From contig QKYT01000169.1 in assembly GCA_003550305.1 (NCBI GenBank), positions 131,615 to 195,614 on the forward strand: DNA of 64,000 nucleotides. The letters run 5' to 3'. This stretch comes from Glomus cerebriforme. Its lineage: Eukaryota > Glomeromycota > Glomeromycetes > Glomerales > Glomeraceae. The notes under the pieces are model-generated. The model ran no database searches and was not told where the DNA came from. It worked only from the letters and a program-made list of their open reading frames with translations. The number at the start of each line of letters is the position of its first letter. The stretch's first letter is position 1. The position numbers were made by a program, and so were the translations under genes. Shown here piece after piece: positions 34,196 through 45,182 of the stretch.

Positions 34196-37100
34196 AGTTT
34201 ATATTACTGCGGATATTATTCTTATTTGAACACGAGAAAAGAGAGTACGAAAATCCTTTTTTTCTTTTAAAAAAAAATAATTTAACTATTTATATAAAAC
34301 TTTTGTTTCCCAGTATGGTTTCGTATCACTAAATTCGATTGCACGAACTTCTATAAACTACCAAAACCAAAACCATGTTTTAGAGTTTTACTTATTCGTG
34401 TGACATCGGTGCTGCAGTATCATCACTTGTGACCTGGTCATTTGTACGTTTTAATTGTGGAGATTTATCGCGTATATATTTATATATATATTTTGCAAAA
34501 AAAAAAATAAAAAAGATTGTGAAAGGGTATTACCATCTAGAATCTTTTAATTAATGCTGTATAGATAACAATTCAATTTACGTAATACATTATATTACCT
34601 AATCACGTATTGTAGAAAATTTTTTTTTTCGCCCTATCAGGAAGATTGTATATCACAAACAGATTATTTTTGTCAATGACTTATGCCAATATTTTGGAGC
34701 CCGTGTCCATAGAAAATCTCTTTAAAATGACATAATTTTCAAAACCATTTACTTGATCATGTTTCATATATTTAAGTAATTTTTGGAGGTATAATTAGCT
34801 CTTGAAAATTAAGAAAAATAAATTTATTAAGGCGATCCCACAAATAGACAATTGCGGAATGTCAGGGTCCGATAAATTGTTTGTTTTTTTAATTATATAA
34901 TGTATTAGAAAACAAATTTTAATCAGAGAAAAAATTTCGCAATCTTTCAAAAATTTTTACCCCTGATAATCATCCTTTTCGGTATTAAACTGTGGCTTGT
35001 ATATAGACAATGAAGCAATCCAGAGGTCACACAATTTTCTTTTTAAGTATCCCATTTCAATTAACAGTTAATGTTTTTAAACTTACTAGATTTTTTTTTT
35101 TAAAAAAACTTTTTACATTGCTTTATTAGAAGGTAAGTAATATGAACTATTTTTTGGCTATTTTTATATAAATTATTTAGGGACAAGTTTTTTCTTATTA
35201 TGTGGGCTTCACACTAACATATTTTTATTGTTTAGTGTTTATTATTTGGGTTACGCGATCTAATACACTTGGGACTCTAATCTATTGTGGGTGGGTGTGC
35301 TTTAATTCATTTAAGCATCATTATTTTTTAGTAATTTAGATTTATTATTTATTTTAAACTCCTTGATTCATTGGAATTATGAAATATTTTTATATTTTTG
35401 TAACTTTCTTTACTGCTATTTCTTTAAATAAATTACAATGAACTAACTAATAGATTAAACATTACAAAATTTGAATTTTATTTAATTATATGAAGAGGCA
35501 GAATTTATTATTCTTCTTCTTGGATTTTCTTCTCTCCTTCTTTATCCTATAACGTAGATTTTCATGTTTATTATTCCTTTATTTCCAACTCTTTAATAAT
35601 CTAGTTGTTATTGTTATAAGGAAAATGATTGATGATTAATTAGCTTTTATACATTAACTTCTCAACCATCGGATTTTAAAGTTTAGGTACGAACACAAAT
35701 ATAATCATCAATCGGAAGATTCATCAGTTGTTGTTGTACGTCTAGTTCTTTTTTTTCGTGGTACATTAAATTTGATCTAATTATAATAATATTATCTATA
35801 GTCTATTTCATTAAGTTTTAATATGTATATCATAATATAACCATTCCCATTTATCTACATCATATTATCTTTTGTCCCACAAATATCGCTACTTTATATG
35901 GATCTAACATGGTGTCGTGTAATATCACAATTTAATTGTCAAATTCAATTGTCAAATTCTTGTCGTTACATACTCTTTTTAATATAGCAATCAGCACATT
36001 CAACATGTGAAGGATCATTAGATGGTACAGGTTCGAATAAATGTGTATCTGATGCTCTGATCCTTTACCTGTATGTTGACGAAATAGGCTTTACTTGTAT
36101 AATCCAGAAAAATGCCCGAAATTTTAATCATAATAACTTGTTAAATATTGTTTGCTGTGAATGGTTGTGTTATAAATAGCTTCTTGAATAAAACCCCACA
36201 TTTCCCGCATTTGGCGTTTAGCTGCAGGTCTTGATCCATTCTTTTTAAGAAATCATCTTTAATGAAATCGTTTACATAATAATGTTTTGTTTATTTTGGC
36301 TGAAATGATCATCCTACTTAAAGTATGGTGTACAAGTCAAGATTAAATTTGTTTGTATATTTTTTTTTTATAATTTATCACGTGTTCGATAACTGACCGA
36401 AGTTAGCTTTAATTTTACCAGAATTAAGGACCGTAATGATTTAATTCATTTCAAAATTCTCATAAACTAAGAATGGTACAAAACAAGAAATTTAATTTTG
36501 CGCATTTTATCGTTATAGTATAAGGAATTAAGAAATTGATTCTCAAGAACATAGGAAAAATTGAGATTTGGTCGTGTAAACAAAATTATTTTTTTATGTG
36601 AAAAATCTAATAATTATTGTAATTTTCCTTTTTTTGCATACTGTAAACATTCGTATAAATACAAACTAACGCCTATTTCTCTTTAAACAAATGGACATTA
36701 ATACTAATTAGGCGATTTCTAATGTTCTATATCCGAAAAATATGAATTTAATGATTTTGGTGGTGTGATTGGCCGGCATTATGTGTGCTTATTTTCATCA
36801 TAATGCAGGCCAACTTATTAAACCTGGCCCGCACTATTATAATTCCGGGCAGAGTTAAGAAAGGCTGAAGTAGTTTTTAATACTATGACAAATAGTGCCC
36901 GGCTCTTAAAAATTCAATTTTCTCAACAGATAAATGGCAAAAATAGAAAATAAGTTGGATGACAAATATTTTAATTCTCGAACTTTATTTATTAATTCTA
37001 CAAATCATCCGTCATAAGATTGGCAGTGATACAAGTTTAATATACCAACAGACATCGCATAACCAAGATTGAGCTTCAACTGGAAGTGTCCTACGCTCAC

Positions 37101-37764
37101 AATAAAAAATATGTTTTTATTTAAAACGAATTGTTTTTAATACAAATTTTTATAAGCATTTTAATTCTGATTAAATTATAGATGATTTAGATAAATATTA
37201 GGCTTTTTATTTTTTTTCCCTATAAAAAAATTTCCGGAAACAGCTCCGATAAATAATCATTTTTCTGAAAAATTTTTTATAGGGTTTAAGACTGAATTAA
37301 TCAGATAATCTTTACATTAATGGAACCATAAACTGATTCTACAAATAAAGATTTTGTATCACCACAATCCGGATTAGGATTAAAACTGTTGAATTTCCGT
37401 TTTGTATTACAATCCATATTAGGATTTAAATAAAAAAGGGTAATTTCGATCAAAAATCCAAAATTCTACTCTAATACTGTTACACCTGTTGTAATATTAA
37501 GTAATTTGCTAAATCATCTAAGCATTACTAACTGCTAATAACTTTTAATTTAGTTTTGCTAAGTATTTATAAATGGTGAATATAAGTAATTTATTTTATA
37601 AATATTACTAAATGTTCAAATAATTTTAAACAGACTATTATCAAATGAAATTCAAAATGCTATTTATCTTAAATCATAGTATGGATTTAATGATATTAAA
37701 AATTATTTTTTTAACTGCTTGGATATAGATATTATTAGGAGTATCAGGTGCATTTACAAAGATT
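34196..37764. other. 3.6 kb gene-free DNA with repeat debris
   Basis: I see no coding exons. At about 36768-36905 lies the GGCCGGCATTATGTG...ATGACAAATAGTGCCCGG repeat. At 37219-37285 an inverted repeat (CCCTATAAAAAAATTTCCGG against AAATTTTTTATAGGG) could be a tiny foldback element. CACGTG at 36379. Near 37365-37430 two diverged copies of ACAATCCGGATTAGGATT occur. Confidence 0.5.
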
Positions 37765-38110
37765 TATTTTATTTTTATTTTTAACGTATACAGCAAAGAT
37801 ATAGGAAAGTAATATTGAACAAAGAAAAACTCTATTCTAAATATAAGCTACTCTATACCTACGTCTAGCGTATCTGACTGCTGCTACTCTTTAATTAAGA
37901 GGTAGCTTTAGCTACTGATACGAGGGAAGGGGGAAGGATGAAAAATTAAGAAAAGGAACATTAAAAAAATTTGCCAAAAAATAAAAATGTTCTAAGTATC
38001 GATAAAGAAGAAAAAAAATTATAAGAATCTCGATGTAAAGTCCAAGAACCAGCATGTAAAAAATTTGATGACGCGTGCATTTTACAAAGATGGATCAAAC
38101 ACTAATGTCG
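37765..38110 (-). mobile_element. 5'-truncated LINE 3' fragment
   Basis: Reading the minus strand, the fragment ends in an A-rich tail (AAAAATAAAAATAAAATAAA near 37786-37767). Segment 38035-38100 aligns with 63875-63945, where the minus strand encodes the end of a LINE-type protein (shared words: AGTCCAAGAACCAGCATGTA and AGTCCATGAACCAGAATGTA). Only the 3' end is present and stops interrupt all frames. Confidence 0.5.
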
Positions 38111-38874
38111 GAGAAAGTGCACATGCTAATGTAAATCATAATGGGTGGAATTAGGTAATATTTTTTGGAATTGTTAAAAATTATATTTTTTATTTTTATA
38201 TTTTACATAATTTTATAAATTCTTAAATTTATTTTTTAGAAGGTATGATTTCGGCAATGAGAAAGTGTTCATATCTATAAACATCATAATGTTCATAATA
38301 AATCTGAATTTGTCCGGTCAAATTTATTATTATTACAAATTTTTCAAATGGATTTTTTGTCTTTTTTTTCTAATATAAAAAATTTTTTTTATTAAAATTT
38401 TAGTAAGAAACAAACCTTTAGTATTCTCAAGTTCGAGACTTCCCTAACAAAAATTATCAGTCATTACAGATTTAATTAGATTCCGAAATGTCATTGGATC
38501 TTTATATGATTTAGACTATCTCAAATTGTTGGGGAAAATAATATTAATAATTTCCATTTCAAACTCTTCCAATCATTCACTTTCGAAATAGGAAATTTTA
38601 TATGAAATTTCAACTTTTATAGTGATTTGAATCAATATAAAATTTATTATTGATAATTTTATCAATCTGCTCAGAATGCTTAGCTGCTATTGCATAAAAT
38701 AGAAACCAGAAAAAACAAGATAGGTCATACTTTTAATATAAGCAATAAAAAAGATTATTTTAAAATTAAATGAGCGAATTTATTATTGAAATAAATGATT
38801 ATCTTTAATAATTGATAAAAAAAAACAAGAAATGAATTTAACGGAAGATAAAAAAAAAAAAAATAAATCTCGTT
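38111..38874. other. Intergenic AT-rich DNA
   Basis: No coding signal or clear repeat. Confidence 0.5.
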
Positions 38875-41800
38875 TCACTTTTTTTGATAAATTAAAAGAT
38901 CATCCAGATTTTCTTTAACATCTTGGCACCCATTTTCTACAGCCTTCTTATACCAATAAATAGCATTATTTATGTCCTTTTGTACACCCTCACCTTTTTC
39001 ATATAAAGATGCTAAACGTTTTTGAGCATAAATATTTCCTCCTTCTGCAGCTATTTTATAACAATCAAAAGCTTTTTCTTTATTAGTATCAATTTCAATT
39101 CCATTTTCATAAATATTTCCAAGTTTATATTGAGCATCTATAAATCCTAGATTAGCTGACTTTTTATAAAATTCAAATGCTCTCATTTCATTTTCACGAA
39201 TGCCTTGGCCTAATTCATAAAATTCACCTAATTTATATAATGCAACCTTATTGTCATTTTCTGCCACTTTATGATACCAATAACAAACTTTATCTATATC
39301 ATCAATGATTTCTGTATCATCATTAATAAATACATTATTTTTTTCTTTACCGGCTGCCTCATTAAATAATTCAAATCCCTTTACTTTATTAACCTCTGTT
39401 CCAATCCCATTTACATAGCAATATCCAAGATAAAATTTTACATTTAAATATCCATTTTCAGCTGATTTTATATAACATTCAAATGCTTTAATTTCATCTT
39501 TCTCAACACCAATTCCTAATTCATAAGATTCACCTAAATTATAAAAAGCGGTAGCATCTCCATTTTCGGCCGCTTTTTGATACCAGTAAACGGCTTTTTC
39601 TTGATCTTTTTTTACTCCCCGACCAAGAGCATATAAATTACCAAGTTCAGATTGTGCCACTACATTCCCATTTTCAGCTGATTTTAAATACCAATTAAAT
39701 GCTTCTACATCATCTTTATCTGTTCCTTTTCCGGCTGCATAACAATTTCCTAAATTATACTGTGCTGCTGGATATCCATGTTCAGCTGATCTTAAATACC
39801 ATTCAAATGCTTTCACATCATTTTTATCTGTTCCTATTCCGTTTGCAAAGTAACATCCTACAACATACTGTGCCGTTTCATATCCGTAAAGAGCTGATGA
39901 AAAATACCATTCAAATGCTTTTACTACATCTTTATCTGTTCCTATTCCGTTTTCAAAATAAACTCCTAAATTAAAATGTGCATCCCAATTTCCATTTTCA
40001 GCTGATTTCAAATACCATTCAAATGCTTTTACTTCATCTTTATCTGTTCCTATCCCATTTGCAAAGCAAGATCCTAACATATACTGTACCTTTGCATGCT
40101 CATTNNNNNNNNNNNNNNNNNNNNNNNNNNNNNNNNNNNNNNNNNNNNNNNNNNNNNNNNNNNNNNNNNNNNNNNNNNNNNNNNNNNNNNNNNNNNNNNT
40201 GTACCTTTGCATGCTCATTACACTTATATTTAGCTTCAGTTGCTTTTAAATACCATTCAAATGCTTTTACTTCATCTTTATCTGTTCCTATCCCGTTTGC
40301 ATAATAATATCCTAAATAAACCTGTGACGTTTCTAATCCATTTTCAGCTGATTTCGAAAACCATTCGAATGATTTTACGTCATCTTTATCTGTTCCTATT
40401 CCGTTTGCAAAATAAATTCCTAAATTATACTGTGCAAACAGATTTCCATTTTCAGCCGATTTCAAATACCATTCGAATGCTTTTACTTCATCTTTGTCTG
40501 TTCCTTCTGCATATGCATAACAATTACCTAAAGCAATTTGCGCTAAATCATCTCCATTTTCAGCTGATTTTAAATACCATTCAAATGCTTTTACTTCATC
40601 TTTATCTGTTTCTATGCCAAATTGATAGCACTTTCCTAACCTGCATTGTGCATCTGTATTTCCATTTTCAGCTGCCTTTAAATACCACTCAAATGCTTTT
40701 GCACAATCACTATTTATTCCTTTCCCATTAGCAAAACAACATCCTAATTCATATTGTGCTATTGCTAATCCATTTTCAGCTGATATAAGATACCATTCAA
40801 ACGATTTCTCCCAATTTACATCCGTACCTATCCCCCATGCATAGCAATATCCTAAAACGTCCTGTGCCGTTGCTATTCCATTTTCAGCTGATTTCAAAAT
40901 CCATTTAAATGCTTTTACATAATCTTTATCTGTTCCTGTTCCGTTTCCAAAATAAACTCCTGAATTATACTGTGCATACGAATTTCCATTTTCAGCTGAT
41001 TTCAAATACCATTCGAATGCTTTCACTTCATCTTTATCTGTTCCTTTCGCATATGCATAACAATTACCTAAAGAAATTTGCGCTAATGCATCTCCATTTT
41101 CAGCTGATTTTAAATACCATTCAAATGCTTTTACTTCATCTTTATCTATTCCTATGCCAAATTCATAGCATTTTCCTAAACTGCATTGTGCAGCTGTATC
41201 TCCATTTTCAGCTGCTTTTAAATACAATTCAAATGCTTTTATATCATCTGTATTTATTCCTATTCCGGTTGCACAATATTCTAAATTATACTGTGCCATT
41301 ACTAAACTTTTTCCAAAAAATTTTAAATCCCATTTAAATGCTTTTGCCTCATTTTTATCCATCCCTAACTTATCATCTTGATCATTATTATTAATATCCA
41401 AGTCATTAAAATTTTGAGAAGATAATTTATTTAAAACTTCATAAACTTCATCAATATTAGGTCTTTGATTTGGTTCTTCGTTCCAACAATTTTCATAAAG
41501 TTGTTGATATTCAGAAGGTGTATTTTCAATTGGCGTTTCTCTCACTCCTCTACGAACACTGAATATAATATAATAATTACTATTTTTAGAAAAAGGGACT
41601 TTCCCACTTGAAATCTCCCAAAACAAAACACCCAAGCTATAGATATCTGATTTTTCATTTCGTTTATAACATAAACGTTGATAGATATCATTTTGATGAT
41701 TGATATCATCAAAATCATGATAATATCGACCACCAAGCTTACGAAAATTATTTTCAAGATCATAAACTTCGGAAGATTTTATATAGTATTGTGGATCAAG

Positions 41801-42704
41801 ATACGCAGGCTTTCCTAATTCAGGCCTTAATTCATGTTCTTTAGAAAATCCGAAGTCTGCAATCATCAAACTACCATCATTTACTAATATATTTTGTGGA
41901 TGCTACAAATTAAGTAAGATTCAATAAATAAATAAATATATTATTGTCAAATATTATTAAATTATAATACTTAATTATAGATTACCAAATTCCCATGAAT
42001 TATTGGTATAGAATGCAAATATTTCAATCCAGAAGCAATATCTAATGCCATTTGAATCTTATCCTTCCATTGAAGTGAAGAAAAGTTTCTTTCCAAGTAT
42101 TTTTTCAAATTTCCTTGATTAGCATATTGCAAAACTATAATATAGTTTTTATACTCCAATTCTAAAATTTGAATGAGAATGAATGCTTGCTTATATTGCA
42201 ACAATTACCAAATGTACTGATGAATGAATATATAAAATTACAAACCTTTCGTAACTCCAAGAAATCGATTAACATTAGGGTGACTAACTTGACGCAAAAG
42301 TTCGAGCTACGTATTATAATAAATCAAGTTATATTAAATTTTTTCTTTTTATATTTACTTATGAGTATTTAATATTTAGGCACCTCTTTGTGAATAAATT
42401 CTTCTTGATTTCCATAATAATAAGCTAATTCCAATCTATTAACATTTCGTAAAAATTCGAACTACGTATTATAATAAATCAAGTTAATTTAAGTTTTTTT
42501 TTTTAATATTTACTTATAAGTGTTTATTAATATTTAGGCACCTACCTCTCTGAGAGTATTCTTCTCTTGATCTTCATATGTTTTTAGTTTCTTCAACGCA
42601 ACCTTAATTCCACCATCACTCCAGTCTGTTTTTTCTACAATCCCTTCGTCAATTTTCTCTATATTTTTAAAATTTTTATATTCGATAAATTCCATATCAC
42701 TCAT
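38875..42704 (-). CDS. Probable pseudokinase with about 22 Sel1 repeats; interrupted by an assembly gap
   Basis: Exons: 42704-42546, 42461-42384, 42306-42246, 42161-41986, 41902-38875. The glycine loop is lost (KIDEGIVEKTDWSDGG), the ATP lysine remains (VALKKL), the catalytic HRD is HGN (IIHGNLHPQN), and DFG remains (IADFGF). Loss of the catalytic Asp and the loop suggests a pseudokinase. NEKSDIYSLGVLFWEISSGK and CWNEEPNQRP complete the fold. From about residue 380, roughly 22 Sel1 units of 36 residues follow (KDEVKAFEWYLKSAENGN type), encoded by a 108-bp tandem array, ending ...LLIYQKK. Ns at 40105-40199 break the array; the frames on either side differ, which the unknown gap length can explain. 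Likely a signalling scaffold. Confidence 0.8.
38930..41340 (-). repeat. 108-bp tandem array (Sel1 units) with a 540-bp higher-order copy
   Basis: Words such as CCATTTTCAGCTGATTT and AAATACCATTCAAATGCTTT recur every 108 bp. The stretch starting at about 41180 is repeated at about 40640, exactly 540 bp (five units) away, with the same unit order, as in LGKCYEFGIGIDKDEVKAFE against LGKCYQFGIETDKDEVKAFE. Confidence 0.85.
40105..40199. other. Assembly gap (95 N) inside the Sel1 array
   Basis: The 20 bases before the gap and the 20 bases after it are the same sequence (TGTACCTTTGCATGCTCATT), so the gap sits at a repeat the assembler could not resolve. The number of Sel1 units in this gene is therefore not known. 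Confidence 0.95.
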
Positions 42705-43112
42705 TTTCAGGAGATAATAATAAAAACTTTCTAAAACTAAAAATTTTGAACTTTTATAATTTTTTTTTTTTTTTTTTTTGGGACAATTAAATATTTGAAA
42801 ATTTTGATTTATTCTTTAAATGGTAATTATGGTTAATTTGCCATAATAATAATTTTTTTGTACAATGAATAGACTATGATTGTATCACGTAAATCTTTCT
42901 TTTTTAGATGCCAGCAGACGTTATCCTTAAAATGCGCCTATTTCAGGTTTAAATCTTGGTTCATTACCTGTTATTTAAAACTTCATTATTATTGTGTCAA
43001 TACTGTATTGCTGTGCATGTAACGATAATGTATTGTGTAACAAAAGAATTGGTTTGTTAAATGTCACCGCAGGTGATCATCACTTTATTTGAATTTTGAC
43101 TAATGTAACTAG
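42705..43112. other. Upstream region of the pseudokinase gene
   Basis: No gene. A 20-base T-run at about 42760-42780 lies just upstream of the start. At 43060-43085 a piece resembling one end of the element at 47272-47358 occurs (AATGTCACCGCAGGTGATCA). Confidence 0.4.
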
Positions 43113-43317
43113 AGTTTAGAACCGGTTTCGTTTTTTTGAAACCGGTTTGTATTAAAATCGTTACCAAGCATAACTTTATTATGTTAATTCTGGCCGAAAT
43201 TGGTTGATCAGTTCACATCTTATCATCGATTTTATAGGCTAGTCCCGGCTATTTAAATTCGGTCCAAACGATCAACCGGATAAAAACTGGTTTTTACAAA
43301 CCGGATCTAAACTTTAA
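43113..43317. mobile_element. hAT-like MITE, about 205 bp
   Basis: Ends AGTTTAGAACCGGTTTCG and, reversed, AGTTTAGATCCGGTTTGT. The direct repeat ATGTAACTAG flanks it (43103-43112 and 43318-43327), of which eight bases would be a hAT-type target duplication. No coding sequence. Confidence 0.7.
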
Positions 43318-43418
43318 ATGTAACTAGCATATGCGTTCTTACACTAGGAGACTTCATCCATATGTTACACAGTAACTTGGATATAAATATATTTTTTTTA
43401 AAATAGACTTTTTTTTTT

Positions 43419-43602
43419 AGTCCGGAGTGTAACGAAGGACTATATAGTTCTATGTACATTGACTCAAGATGTCTGAATCCCCCGCTCAATTTTTGAGTCG
43501 ATAGATTATTGGTTCCTATTATACAATGATCTCAATAAAGTAAGCATCCATGTTGTTGGTTTCATCATGTGTTCAATAATCAAAACTCTCTTACTCCGGA
43601 CT
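43419..43602. mobile_element. MITE, AGTCCGGA family, copy 3 (184 bp)
   Basis: Left end AGTCCGGAGTGTAACGAAGG, right end TCCGGACT followed by CAATAACGGTTC, as in the copy at 12366-12816. Most of the interior is different or deleted. Confidence 0.7.
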
Positions 43603-45182
43603 CAATAACGGTTCACCGTTCCCTAGTAATATAATACTATATAGGAGTAGGTGGTAGTGATGATGAAATCCTACTTCCCTATAATAATTTATTATTGATA
43701 TTTTTACAAGCAATCGTCTCATTTCCATTATTTTAATTAATAATTTTAATAAAAAATTTTTAAATGCATAAATCATTACAAAATTCTGTGTTTAATATTT
43801 AGTACTAGAATTATTAAATAATTTTTTTTAATAAAAATCACTTTGTTTTTATTAAATCTCACAAAAACTATATAGTATTGTGCAGTCTACTTTAGTGTGT
43901 ATACTTAACATTATGTGAATAATGTCCAGGTGCTATTACTTTATATTTTGAGCGAAAAATTTTTCCTCCAACAGTATACTGGACTTATATATAAAGATTA
44001 TTAGGTTAATCTTAATGATCAAGTTATTACTGTAAACGCGTACATTATTTCACAAAGAAGTAAAATTACTTGCCATAGAGGCTATAGAGTGTTTTTTAGT
44101 GAAATTACTTTAATTGTGCAATGAACATTTCCAAATCAATCTACAACTCATTTGAAACTTGCGATTCCAATAGTATTTTTTTTTTTTTTCATTATTCGAA
44201 GTAGCAAAATTTGAGTTATCACACATTTTGGTAGTACAGATCAGGTTACATCACAAAATTTACGAGCCCATTTTCTTTAAATCAATAAACAAATCAGGAA
44301 TTTATTTAAAGATAGAAATTTAATAATAAGAGAATATTTTGATTAATAATTTGTTTTATTTGGTAATTTTTTTTAAAAAAAAAGAGTGAATAATTTTCAT
44401 CTCAGTCATATTTCAACATTTGTAAATAAATAATATCAGATATAGACTGTTTTATGATCGATATTGTTTATTTTATTTATTGGACTTGATATTATGAGAA
44501 ATAAATCCATTTCAATAAAATTGATAATTATTGATTTTTTTCAATTAATAATTAGCCACAAGATCTATTTGATTGGCGGTGGCGGTTAATTTTTTACTTA
44601 TACCAAGTGCAAAAACTAAAAAAAAAAATCATTTTTAATATTCAGCTCATTTCAGTCTAATTTTGTTCAGATTTTTAATGTAATTGAATCAATCTATTTT
44701 AATATTTTAAAAATTTTTTTTCACTTATTACACATCGAAAGAAAAATATAAAAAAAAATATCATATTATTTATTTCTTCAAACTTTTAGTTATCATTTTT
44801 TATTTTCTAGAGATACTGCTAATTTTTAACGATATTTTATAAATTATTTTCAATCCAAAATGGGTTTGTATATCTAAGTATTAATAAAGGATTAATGTAA
44901 AGGTGCGATCCGGATGAATCCGATCTATCTATCAGCCATCCGATCAATGATCAGATCCATCTGGATTAAAAAAAATCAGCTCATCAAAATGTCCGCGGAT
45001 ATCCGTCGATTAATTACTCGGCGAAATAAATTTATGACATTTATTAATATGAATTACAAACTGATTTATTATAGATGTTATCTTATTTATGATCAGTGAT
45101 TCAGTGTTGAACAAACAAAAAAATATATATATTTAATAATAAATACAAGGATAAAAAAAATTTCAATTAAAATGAATTATAA
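43603..45182. other. Intergenic DNA
   Basis: No convincing gene. Around 44905-45010 the sequence is less AT-rich, with repeated ATCCG/GATCAGATC words (a 61-codon frame at 44914 is probably a by-product), suggesting debris of another repeat. Confidence 0.4.

Noticed and set aside
39699..41337. Plus-strand frames of 91-163 codons rich in Leu, His, Phe
   Set aside because: They are the complement of the Sel1 array, kept open by the 108-bp period.
44914..45099. 61-codon plus-strand frame with Arg/Ile-rich content
   Set aside because: Driven by repeated ATCCG/GATC words of a repeat fragment.
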